8,533 nucleotides of DNA from Paenibacillaceae bacterium UBA6304 (GTDB lineage Bacteria > Bacillota > Bacilli > Paenibacillales > Paenibacillaceae): positions 1-8,533 of the forward strand of contig DJTQ01000183.1 in NCBI GenBank assembly GCA_002439285.1. The letters are read 5' to 3'. How positions within the stretch are numbered: the first letter of the stretch is position 1; each line of letters opens with the position of its first letter. This document shows positions 1-6,919 of this stretch, piece after piece. The translations under genes and the position numbers were made by a program. Under the pieces are notes generated by a model. The model was not told the origin of the DNA. It searched no databases and was given only the letters and a program-made list of their open reading frames with translations.

Positions 1-2
1 AC

Positions 3-2306
3 TACAATCGTATTCAATTATCGTATGTGCTAGAGAAGAGTAAGGCGGTAGAAGATATCATTTTAAACGATAGGGATTGGTATCTAGAGAACGGAATAGA
101 GCTGTATACGGGAACGACTGTAACGCATATTGATACGGAGCAAAAAACCGTGAAGGCAGACAACGGCATGGAAGTTCCGTATGACACACTGATCATTGCA
201 ACCGGTTCCAACCCGTTTATACTTCCGGTTCCGGGAGCAGATAAAGAAGGAATTGTAGGTTTCAGGGACATTGCGGACTGCGAGAATATGCTGCATGCGG
301 CTGATCAGTACAAGAAGGCTGCCGTAATTGGCGGAGGCTTACTTGGGTTAGAGGCAGCTAAAGGACTGCTTAAACTGGGGATGGATGTGACGGTGGTCCA
401 TCTGTTTGAGGAAATCATGGAGCGTCAGTTGGACCATACCGCCTCCCTGATGCTTCAGGCAGAGCTGGAAAGCCAAGGCTTGAAATTCGCTACAGGCAAG
501 CAGACCGAGGAGTTTCTGGGGGACAAGCGAGTCAGCGGTATTCGTTTTTCCGACGGAACGACATTGGATGCGGAATTCGTAGTCATGGCGGTAGGAATTC
601 GTCCGAATATTGCATTAGCTAAGGAAAGCGGTATAGCTGTAAATAAGGGTATTCTTGTGAATGATTATATGCGTACTTCGGTACCGGATGTATATGCAGT
701 CGGGGAATGTAACGAGCACCGGGGCATTACATATGGGCTCGTAGCACCACTGTTTGAGCAGGGGGCTGTGCTTGCGAAGCATCTGTGCGGAGTGGATACG
801 AAGCCGTATGAAGGATCTGTGGTATCTACTCAGCTCAAAATATCTGGTGTAGACGTGTTCTCCGCTGGTGAGTTTATGGATGCAGAAGGGCTGTCTATTG
901 TCCGGATGCATGATGACTGGCGACGTATTTACAAAAAAGTGCTGCTCCGCGGCGGACGGATCGTCGGTGGTGTTCTGGTCGGTGACGGTAAGGAATCCTC
1001 CAGACTGCAGCAGTGGATTCGAACGGGCACGGTTATGACGGAAGCCATTCATGATGCGATTGTGGGCCAAGCCTCTGTGGAGACGGGGAATACGGTCGCT
1101 GAGCTGGCGGATGAAGAAATCGTTTGCGGATGTAATGGTGTGACGAAGAAACATATCGTGGATGCCATTAACGAAAAAGGATTAACCACAGTGGAAGAGA
1201 TCAAGGTGGCGACAAGTGCATCGCGATCTTGTGGAGGCTGCCGGCCTGTTGTAGAGCAGATTCTTCAATTTGTGCTCGGGGACAAATATGATTCAGCAGC
1301 AGCGAAACAGGAAGCAATCTGTTCTTGTACCACATTGAGCAGAGATGAAGTCGTGACGGCGATTAAAGAAAAGGGGCTGATCACCTCTAAAGAAGTAAGG
1401 TATGCGCTGGAATGGGATAACCCGGAGGGCTGCTCCAAATGTCGTCCGGCGCTGAACTACTATCTGGGTATGATCTGGCCAGCTGAGCATGTGGACGAGA
1501 AGGATTCACGTTTTGTAAATGAACGGATGCATGCGAACATCCAGAAGGACGGAACATTTGGCGTTGTGCCGCGGATGTACGGCGGGGTAACCACTCCGGA
1601 GGATCTCAGACTTATTGCTGATATAGCGGTGAAATACAATGTCAAGCTGGTTAAGGTAACCGGTGGTCAGCGGCTTGACCTGCTTGGGGTCAAAAAGGCA
1701 GACCTGCCGAAGATCTGGAAGGACCTTGGCATGCCGTCCGGTTATGCGTATGCGAAGGCGCTGCGTACGGTCAAGACCTGCGTGGGATCACAGTTCTGCC
1801 GTTTTGGCACAAAAGATTCGATGGGAATGGGAATAACGCTCGAGAAGAAGTTCGAACGGTTAGATATGCCGGCTAAGTTCAAGCTTGCCGTCAACGGCTG
1901 TCCGCGTAACTGCGCGGAGTCATCAACCAAGGATATTGGGATCGTCGGCAATGAGGGGGCTTGGGAAATTTACGTTGGCGGTAATGGCGGGATTAAAGCC
2001 CAACTTGCTGAACTGCTGTGCAAGGTGCGAACAGATGAAGAGCTTCTGGAGATTGTCTCCGCGTTTATGCAGTACTACCGGGAGACAGGCAAATATCTGG
2101 AGCGGACCTCTGATTGGATTGAACGGATAGGACTAGAGTCCGTAACCGAAGCTGTAGTCAATGATCTGGATAACCGCCGGGCTTTGGCTGAGCGAATGGA
2201 GGTCGCCCTGGCGCAGGTGAAGGAACCTTGGAGTGAAATCCTGAACAATTCAAATTTAAGGGAACGGATGTTTGAAGAAATCAGTGTCTCCACGAAACAG
2301 GACTAA
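3..2306 (+). CDS. nirB: Nitrite reductase [NAD(P)H] large subunit NirB (5' end outside window)
   Basis: Catalytic subunit of cytoplasmic NAD(P)H-dependent nitrite reductase, which reduces nitrite to ammonium with six electrons. The reading frame is open from base 3 (first residues YNRIQLSYVLEKS, a conserved early NirB stretch), so the GTG at 27 is not the true start and I estimate about 40 N-terminal residues are missing. Visible domains in order: FAD/NAD(P)-binding pyridine nucleotide-disulphide oxidoreductase part, with ATGSNPF near 198-218 and dinucleotide-binding GGGLLGLEAAKG near 330-365; a first BFD-type [2Fe-2S] domain (CGC at 1125-1133, CGGC at 1230-1241); a second BFD-like domain (CSC at 1320-1328, CSKC at 1431-1442); then the nitrite/sulfite reductase ferredoxin-like half and the siroheme/[4Fe-4S] site (CVGSQFC at 1779-1799, CPRNC at 1899-1913). 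All expected cluster cysteines are present. It ends 19 bases before nirD. The operon promoter is not in the window. The 767 residues seen fit the usual length of about 800. Confidence 0.96.
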   Translation, partial: YNRIQLSYVLEKSKAVEDIILNDRDWYLENGIELYTGTTVTHIDTEQKTVKADNGMEVPYDTLIIATGSNPFILPVPGADKEGIVGFRDIADCENMLHAADQYKKAAVIGGGLLGLEAAKGLLKLGMDVTVVHLFEEIMERQLDHTASLMLQAELESQGLKFATGKQTEEFLGDKRVSGIRFSDGTTLDAEFVVMAVGIRPNIALAKESGIAVNKGILVNDYMRTSVPDVYAVGECNEHRGITYGLVAPLFEQGAVLAKHLCGVDTKPYEGSVVSTQLKISGVDVFSAGEFMDAEGLSIVRMHDDWRRIYKKVLLRGGRIVGGVLVGDGKESSRLQQWIRTGTVMTEAIHDAIVGQASVETGNTVAELADEEIVCGCNGVTKKHIVDAINEKGLTTVEEIKVATSASRSCGGCRPVVEQILQFVLGDKYDSAAAKQEAICSCTTLSRDEVVTAIKEKGLITSKEVRYALEWDNPEGCSKCRPALNYYLGMIWPAEHVDEKDSRFVNERMHANIQKDGTFGVVPRMYGGVTTPEDLRLIADIAVKYNVKLVKVTGGQRLDLLGVKKADLPKIWKDLGMPSGYAYAKALRTVKTCVGSQFCRFGTKDSMGMGITLEKKFERLDMPAKFKLAVNGCPRNCAESSTKDIGIVGNEGAWEIYVGGNGGIKAQLAELLCKVRTDEELLEIVSAFMQYYRETGKYLERTSDWIERIGLESVTEAVVNDLDNRRALAERMEVALAQVKEPWSEILNNSNLRERMFEEISVSTKQD

Positions 2307-2325
2307 AATAGGAAGGGGCTGCAAG

Positions 2326-2667
2326 ATGGAACCGATGTGGAATAGAAATGAATACACGTATTACCTTGTTGGCAATGTGGATGATTTCACGGAGAGACTG
2401 GGACGGGTTGTGCGCTTGGGTACGGAAGTGATTGCGGTATTCAAGACAACGGACGGACAAATCTATGCACTTGAGAATAAAAGCCCTGGGCCGCGCGGAG
2501 GCACGATTGCAGAAGGAATGATATCCGGGGAGGTCCTGTTCGACCCGATCTGTGACTGGAAAATTTCGTTGACGGATGGTCAGGTGCTTGATCCTGATAC
2601 GGGACAGGTTCGGACTTATCCGGTTCAAGTTCTCGGGAACGAGGTACGAATTGGTTTACTTACTTGA
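2326..2667 (+). CDS. nirD: Nitrite reductase [NAD(P)H] small subunit NirD (Rieske-fold, ligands lost)
   Basis: Small partner subunit of NirB, 113 residues, with a Rieske-like ferredoxin fold. The start is ATG 2326 (MEPMWNRNEY), preceded by AGGAAGGGG at 2310-2318. The frame is open further upstream (to 2272), but that part overlaps nirB and has no good start signal. Family signature: VFKTTDGQIYALENKSPGPR, followed by GGTIAEGMISG and DPICDWKISLTDG. In a cluster-bearing Rieske protein the two ligand pairs read CxH and CxxH. Here the matching positions read S-P-G (in NKSPGPRGG) and D-P-I-C (before DWKISL), so no [2Fe-2S] cluster should bind. This agrees with what is known of NirD in general, which often keeps the fold without the cofactor. 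Placed 19 bases after nirB and 14 bases before the next gene, it is clearly part of one operon. Confidence 0.93.
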   Translation: MEPMWNRNEYTYYLVGNVDDFTERLGRVVRLGTEVIAVFKTTDGQIYALENKSPGPRGGTIAEGMISGEVLFDPICDWKISLTDGQVLDPDTGQVRTYPVQVLGNEVRIGLLT

Positions 2668-2681
2668 GGGAGGGATGTTCC

Positions 2682-3515
2682 ATGAGTAAAGACCTTCAGA
2701 ACAAAAAAATTGTCATTGCCGGGTCGCAAAAGACGGAAGAAATGGCTGAAATTATTGAACGAAGAGGTGGAATCCCCCTTGTCCGTTCACTTCAGGGATT
2801 AACGGATTCGGATCCGGTTGAAGTGGAAGAGGATGTAAAACGTTTTATCGAGCAGGGGGCTGACTGGTTTATTTTCACGACAGGGATTGGATTTGAAGCC
2901 ATGATTCAGGCTGCGGAGAGGCTTAATGCTGTATCTGATTTCGAAAAGAGATTGAAAGAAACGAAGATATCTTGCCGCGGTTATAAAACAAACGCCTTTT
3001 TAAAGAAAGCCGGTATTCATCCGGTCGTCTGTGATGATGATGGAACAGTAGCCAGTATGATCGAAAAACTTGAGGTGTTTGATTTTACCGATCAAAAGGT
3101 GTGGATACAGCTTCATGGCGAGTTGTCGTCGCAGTTATATCAGTTTATCCAAAGCAAAGGCAGCATGGATGTTCAAGCCGTACTGCCGTATCGTTATCAT
3201 GCTCCTGAGCAGGAGACGCTTGCACTGATTATGAATGAACTGATTCAGCGAGAAGTGGATGCGGTTTGTTTCACGACAAGAGTTCAAGTCGGATATTTAT
3301 TTGATTATGCGAGAGAACATGGACGTGAAGAAGAGGTGAAATCCGTCTTTGAACAGAATGTGCTGGCTGCCGCTGTCGGCAAAGTAACGGCTGAAGCGCT
3401 TCGAGATAGAGGGATAAGCCGGATTATCGTGCCGGAGATAGAACGAATGGGCGCTTTAATTGTGGAAATCTCGCATTATTATGAAGGTCAGCAAAGTGGA
3501 ATAAAGGCAGATTAA
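2682..3515 (+). CDS. Uroporphyrinogen-III synthase (HemD)-like protein of the nir operon
   Basis: A 277-residue protein resembling uroporphyrinogen-III synthase, the enzyme that closes hydroxymethylbilane into the ring used for haem, siroheme and cobalamin. Start choice: ATG 2682 (MSKDLQNKKI) has GAGGGAGGGA at 2666-2675 just upstream. A TTG at 2664, overlapping the nirD stop, is the alternative. The bilobal HemD pattern is visible: lobe 1 opens with KIVIAGSQKTEEMAEIIERR and has DWFIFTTGIGFEAM; lobe 2 has DAVCFTTRVQVGYLFDYA and the late motif AAAVGKVTAEALRDRGI, matching the usual 'xxIGxxTAxxLxxxG'. As third gene of the operon it probably supports siroheme supply for NirB, where Bacillus subtilis places the methyltransferase NasF. 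HemD sequences diverge strongly, so whether it is an active synthase, a paralogue of the main hemD, or a regulatory relative cannot be decided here. Confidence 0.82.
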   Translation: MSKDLQNKKIVIAGSQKTEEMAEIIERRGGIPLVRSLQGLTDSDPVEVEEDVKRFIEQGADWFIFTTGIGFEAMIQAAERLNAVSDFEKRLKETKISCRGYKTNAFLKKAGIHPVVCDDDGTVASMIEKLEVFDFTDQKVWIQLHGELSSQLYQFIQSKGSMDVQAVLPYRYHAPEQETLALIMNELIQREVDAVCFTTRVQVGYLFDYAREHGREEEVKSVFEQNVLAAAVGKVTAEALRDRGISRIIVPEIERMGALIVEISHYYEGQQSGIKAD

Positions 3516-3551
3516 AAGCAGAGAACACAATATCTGAGGTTGTAATATAAG

Positions 3552-3600
3552 GGCTGTCCCACTCGGGGTGTTAGCGAGTGGTGACAGTCTTTGTTTTTTT
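3552..3600 (+). terminator. Rho-independent terminator of the nir operon
   Basis: A stem from 3552-3565 (GGCTGTCCCACTCG) pairs with 3575-3589 (CGAGTGGTGACAGTC), with one bulged T and one G-T pair. The loop has 9 bases. It is followed by TCTTTG and a run of seven T at 3594-3600. It lies 36 bases after the last gene of the nir operon and separates it from the regulator gene. Confidence 0.9.
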
Positions 3601-3704
3601 GCATAAATGATTTCGCTTTCTAGTGTCCGGCTTCTGGAGCAACTCTCATACGGGCAGATTAGCGCAATAACCAAGTTGATCTCCATTACTAACGATGGCT
3701 TGTA

Positions 3705-3710
3705 TATAAT
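3705..3710 (+). promoter_or_regulatory. Possible -10 element ahead of the WYL regulator
   Basis: A perfect TATAAT lies 70 bases upstream of the regulator start, in the gap after the nir terminator, where a new promoter is needed. The only near-consensus -35 (TTGATC, 3676-3681) is 23 bases away, which is too far for a standard sigma-A promoter. At normal spacing the sequence is poor (TCCATT at 3682-3687). The call rests on the -10 match and position only. Confidence 0.28.
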
Positions 3711-3779
3711 AATCTTTAATAATCTAAAGCCCCCCACATTTCATAATCGAAAAAAGAGAGTCAGAGAGGAGAAAAAGTC

Positions 3780-4724
3780 ATGAATCTTGAAAGACTTATG
3801 GCCATTACGATCTTGTTATTGAATCGAAAACGGGTGCAAGCCCAGGACTTGGCCGACCGATTGGAAGTGTCTTTGCGCACAATTTACCGCGATCTGGAAC
3901 GACTGAATATGGCAGGTATCCCGATCGTTTCTTATACAGGCGGAGAAGGCGGCTTCGAAATCATGGAGAGCTTTCGCCTAGACAGGCAGATGTTATCCAT
4001 GGATGAACTCGCCACACTCACGACTGCCTTGCATGGACTTCATTCAGCAAAAGCATATAACGGCGGGAAACTTGACGTATTATTGGAAAAAGTTGGCGCT
4101 TTAGTGTCGAAAGCAGAGGGGAAGGGTTTCAGTAAGACGGAGCCCATCATGATCGACCTAAACCCTTGGCGAAAGAGTCACGGCGAAAAGTTAAAATATG
4201 AAGCATTGAGCAAAGCCATTGAAGAAACCAAGGTGGTTGTCTTCACCTATACAAACATGCAGGGAAATGAAACCGAGCGGCGGATTGAACCGATGGGTCT
4301 CGTTTTGAAGGGGTATACCTGGTATTTGTACGGTTTCTGCTTACAACGAAACGATTTTCGCAACTTCAGACTTTCAAGGATCCGCGGATTATCAGCGCTC
4401 CATGACAAGTTTGAGCGACGGGCGGTTTCTTTAACTGAATTAAACGAGCAATGGGGCCCAAAGCGCGAAGATAACATGATCGATCTGGTTCTCAAATTCA
4501 ATGGGGCTGCAAGAGTTCAGGCCGAGGATCATTTTGACGAGTCCGAAATCGAACGGCAGTCAGATGGGTCGTTAATCGTACGCGTACATTACCCGGACAA
4601 CGACTGGTTGATTGGCTTTCTACTCAGTTTTCGAACAGGGGTGTGCGTGGTAGAACCCACGAGGATTGCTTTGGCTGTAAAAAAAGCCGCGATAGAAATC
4701 AGCGAAATATATCGGGGTTGTTGA
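3780..4724 (+). CDS. WYL-domain HTH transcriptional regulator (YafY/DeoR-like)
   Basis: A 314-residue DNA-binding regulator. The start ATG 3780 has AGAGGAG at 3765-3771. The N-terminal winged helix-turn-helix spans about residues 5-60, with recognition helix VSLRTIYRDLERL (30-42), typical of the HTH_11 group. The WYL domain covers about residues 137-205: W181-Y182-L183 in KGYTWYLYGFC, followed by FRNFRLSRI (194-201), the basic stretch that lines the ligand pocket in this fold. A WYL C-terminal extension (WCX) covers about 232-310. WYL domains are known to sense small ligands or nucleic acid and can activate or repress. It is transcribed in the same direction as, and 87 bases ahead of, the epoxide hydrolase, so it probably controls that gene and perhaps itself. 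A palindrome overlaps its stop codon. The ligand is unknown. Confidence 0.92.
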   Translation: MNLERLMAITILLLNRKRVQAQDLADRLEVSLRTIYRDLERLNMAGIPIVSYTGGEGGFEIMESFRLDRQMLSMDELATLTTALHGLHSAKAYNGGKLDVLLEKVGALVSKAEGKGFSKTEPIMIDLNPWRKSHGEKLKYEALSKAIEETKVVVFTYTNMQGNETERRIEPMGLVLKGYTWYLYGFCLQRNDFRNFRLSRIRGLSALHDKFERRAVSLTELNEQWGPKREDNMIDLVLKFNGAARVQAEDHFDESEIERQSDGSLIVRVHYPDNDWLIGFLLSFRTGVCVVEPTRIALAVKKAAIEISEIYRGC

Positions 4725-4741
4725 CAGCCCGTTGTCAACAA
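4718..4741. promoter_or_regulatory. Perfect 9-bp inverted repeat, candidate operator
   Basis: TTGTTGACA (4718-4726) and TGTCAACAA (4733-4741) are exact inverted copies around a 6-base spacer, GCCCGT. The repeat covers the regulator's TGA stop (4722-4724) and lies 70 bases ahead of the hydrolase start. No T-run follows, so it is unlikely to be a rho-independent terminator. The left arm contains TTGACA (4721-4726), the consensus -35 hexamer, but at 17 bases spacing the -10 position reads ATGGGT, which is weak. A two-fold site for the neighbouring regulator is the simplest reading; this is inference. Confidence 0.5.
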
Positions 4742-4811
4742 GGATGGGTTACCATAAGTTCAAAGATCAATGCTGCAAGCATGATTCCGAACATTTGAGG
4801 AGGTAATCCGA

Positions 4812-5999
4812 ATGAGTAAAATTAAACAACCACTTGAGAGCATCGCTAGCAACGATAACGTCGATATCAAGCCTTTCCGAATCCATATTCCTGAGCAATC
4901 GATAGACGACCTACGTGAGCGCTTGGCACGCACCCGCTGGCCTGACGAATTAGACGGAGTTGACTGGAATTATGGTGTACCTGTCCATTACCTTGCCGAA
5001 CTCGCAGAATATTGGCGGACTGGGTACGACTGGCGAAAGTATGAAGAAGCATTGAACCGAATTCCGCAATATACAACGATGATTGACGGACAAGAAATAC
5101 ACTACCTCCATGTGCGATCCCCTGAACAAGGCGCCATGCCGCTGATCCTTACCCATGGTTGGCCGGGATCCATTATCGAATTTATCAATATCATCGGTCC
5201 GTTAACTGATCCAAAGGCGTATGGTGGTCGATCGGAGGACGCTTTCCACGTGGTCATCCCTTCGATTCCAGGCTTCGGGTTGTCCGGTCCGACGACGGTA
5301 CCTGGTTGGAACACCAGCCGTGTAGCAAAGGCGTGGGCGGAACTGATGAGTCGATTGGGCTACGAACGCTTTGGGGCACAAGGAGGAGATACGGGAGCCA
5401 TTATTTCTCCGAAACTAGGATCCTTCGCTCCGGACCGTGTTATTGGTATTCATTGCAACGGGTTGACAGCTTTCCCTATAGGAGATCCGTCGGAAAGCGA
5501 GGGTTTGACCGATGCGGAAATGGACCGATATAAAAGATTAACCTCTCAAGGATTTGAAGCCTCGGGGTATGCGGTCATTCAGGCAACGCGTCCGCAGACG
5601 CTTTCGTATGGCCTCACGGATTCGCCAGTCGGACAGTTGGCATGGATTATCGAGAAATTTAAAGAATGGACCGACCCTTCCTTTTCGCTCCCGGAAGATG
5701 CCGTAGATCGCGACCTATTGCTGACAAACGTATCGTTATATTGGTTTACCGGAACAGCTGGGTCCTCAGCTCGTATTTACAAGGAAGATTCTGTGTCGTG
5801 GGGGGTACCAGGAGCACGAACTTCCGTTCCGACAGGCGTTGCCGTATTTCCGAACGATTCTTCGATTCGGCGGTTGGTCGAACGCGATCATCATGTCGTG
5901 CAATGGTCGGAATTTGACCGAGGTGGCCATTTCGCAGCGCTTGAAGCGCCGGACTTGTTAATCGAAGACATTCGAGCTTTCTTTAACAAGCTGCGCTAA
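4812..5999 (+). CDS. Epoxide hydrolase with N-terminal EHN domain (alpha/beta hydrolase)
   Basis: A 395-residue cytoplasmic hydrolase that should add water to an epoxide, giving a diol through a covalent ester intermediate. Start ATG 4812 follows a strong GAGGAGGT at 4797-4804. The N-terminal EHN region (about residues 19-130) shows IKPFRIHIPEQSIDDLRERL, TRWPDEL and DWNYGVPVHYLAELAEYW. The alpha/beta hydrolase core follows: oxyanion-hole HGWPGS (115-120), PSIPGFGLSG (150-159), and nucleophile D193 in AQGGDTGAIIS. The lid has TRPQTLSYGLTDSPVG (Y266) and YWFTGTAGSSARIY (Y310, Y323), from which the two epoxide-activating tyrosines would come. The likely acid is D349 (AVFPND) and the base H373 (RGGHFAALE). 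All catalytic positions are therefore filled, and the spacing resembles microsomal/fungal-type epoxide hydrolases. No signal peptide is seen. It is 38 bases from the following SDR gene, so both are probably co-transcribed. The natural substrate cannot be inferred. Confidence 0.93.
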   Translation: MSKIKQPLESIASNDNVDIKPFRIHIPEQSIDDLRERLARTRWPDELDGVDWNYGVPVHYLAELAEYWRTGYDWRKYEEALNRIPQYTTMIDGQEIHYLHVRSPEQGAMPLILTHGWPGSIIEFINIIGPLTDPKAYGGRSEDAFHVVIPSIPGFGLSGPTTVPGWNTSRVAKAWAELMSRLGYERFGAQGGDTGAIISPKLGSFAPDRVIGIHCNGLTAFPIGDPSESEGLTDAEMDRYKRLTSQGFEASGYAVIQATRPQTLSYGLTDSPVGQLAWIIEKFKEWTDPSFSLPEDAVDRDLLLTNVSLYWFTGTAGSSARIYKEDSVSWGVPGARTSVPTGVAVFPNDSSIRRLVERDHHVVQWSEFDRGGHFAALEAPDLLIEDIRAFFNKLR

Positions 6000-6037
6000 T
6001 TCCATTCCAAACCAGTGAACGAAAGGGAGTATAGTGA

Positions 6038-6778
6038 ATGCAATTAAAAGGAAAAGTCGTCATTGTAACAGGTGGAGGCAGAGGAATCGGAAAAGCAGCG
6101 TGTCTATTATTGGCTGCGCGAGGCGCAACGGTCGTCGTCAACTATTTAAGCAATCACGGAGCGGCGGAGTCTGTCGTATCGGATATTCGTTCGACTGGTG
6201 GGGAGGCCATCTCTCTGCAGGCAGATGTACGCAGTCAAGAGCAATTTTCTCAACTCGTTGCTTCGGTGAAGGAGGCTTACGGCCGGATCGATGGATTGGT
6301 ATGCAATGCAAATATGAATTTTGTGGCAAAGCCTTTCGCAGAAATGACGTGGGAGGACTTTTCGCAAAAACTGAATGATGAGCTCAAAGCTGCCTTCGTA
6401 ACGACAAAAGCGGTTATTCCGTCCATGGTGGAACAGAAGGCAGGTCGAATTATATATATTTCAAGTAGCTTGGGGAAAAACCCGTCGCCGTACATGATCG
6501 CTCACGGAACGGCGAAAGGAGGACTGGACAGCTTTTCTTCCTACATCGCTCACGAGTTCGGTCCGCAAGGCGTTACGGCCAACGTGGTCGCTCCAGGTTT
6601 AGTGCAAACCGATGCTACCGCATTTATGTCGGATACAGACAAGCAAATCATTAGTAACTTTACGCCGCTCAGTCGTATCGCGAATCCTGAAGATGTAGCA
6701 GGGGCTGTAGCCTTTCTAACAGGAGACGACTCACGGTTTGTAACGGGTACATATCTTCCGGTTACTGGCGGTTTATAA
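6038..6778 (+). CDS. SDR-family protein with altered catalytic tetrad
   Basis: A 246-residue short-chain dehydrogenase/reductase of classical length. Start ATG 6038 follows GAAAGGGAG (6021-6029). The Rossmann cofactor motif TGGGRGIG (11-18) is intact, and R15 plus the N35/Y36 region after beta-2 is compatible with NADPH, though not decisive. Other family marks are RIIYISSS (137-144), NVVAPGLVQTDAT (182-194) and the C-terminal VTGTYLPVTGGL. The active site is unusual. The usual YxxxK reads H156-G-T-A-K160, so the catalytic tyrosine is histidine. The tetrad asparagine position, by alignment of ELKAAFVTTKA with the usual NLKG-F, is E115. The NNAG motif reads CNAN (89-92). Serine (S142/S143) and lysine remain. 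It may be a specialised reductase subfamily, a lyase- or epimerase-like variant, or a non-catalytic binding protein. General annotation would call it 3-oxoacyl-ACP reductase-like, which I would not trust for function. Confidence 0.88.
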   Translation: MQLKGKVVIVTGGGRGIGKAACLLLAARGATVVVNYLSNHGAAESVVSDIRSTGGEAISLQADVRSQEQFSQLVASVKEAYGRIDGLVCNANMNFVAKPFAEMTWEDFSQKLNDELKAAFVTTKAVIPSMVEQKAGRIIYISSSLGKNPSPYMIAHGTAKGGLDSFSSYIAHEFGPQGVTANVVAPGLVQTDATAFMSDTDKQIISNFTPLSRIANPEDVAGAVAFLTGDDSRFVTGTYLPVTGGL

Positions 6779-6819
6779 ATTTCTAGGCGCAACCGACGAA
6801 GCTGAAACGGGCAAGATAG

Positions 6820-6850
6820 TTGAATAAACCATTTCTGATTTCTGTATAGA
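6820..6850 (+). promoter_or_regulatory. Possible promoter for the nitroreductase gene
   Basis: TTGAAT (6820-6825) and TATAGA (6845-6850) are separated by 19 bases in the 141-base gap between the SDR and nitroreductase genes. The -10 lies inside TTCTGTATAGAA (6840-6851), a short 4+4 inverted repeat that could be part of an operator. The spacing is longer than ideal, so support is modest. No terminator is visible in this gap, so read-through from the SDR gene is also possible. Confidence 0.3.
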
Positions 6851-6919
6851 ACGGCTAACTCTTCTGCCCGGATGTGTTATAAAGGCACTCATTATATTAG
6901 GTTAAGGAGTTGGTGAGTA

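Noticed and set aside
27..29. GTG at 27 as start of nirB
   Set aside because: The frame is open upstream to the edge and encodes the conserved NirB segment YNRIQLSYVL, so the gene begins outside the window.
615..1154. Long minus-strand frame of 179 codons inside nirB
   Set aside because: It is fully antisense to a well-recognised gene, has no recognisable motif, and has low-complexity shadow composition.
3551..3561. GGGCTGTCCCA, which resembles the ends of some insertion sequences
   Set aside because: It forms one arm of a good terminator hairpin, and no partner end or transposase is nearby.
3676..3710. TTGATC plus TATAAT as a full promoter for the regulator
   Set aside because: The spacer is 23 bases, too long for a standard promoter; only the -10 was kept, at low confidence.
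4718..4741. Palindrome as a rho-independent terminator of the regulator gene
   Set aside because: No T-run follows the second arm; the sequence continues GGATGGG.
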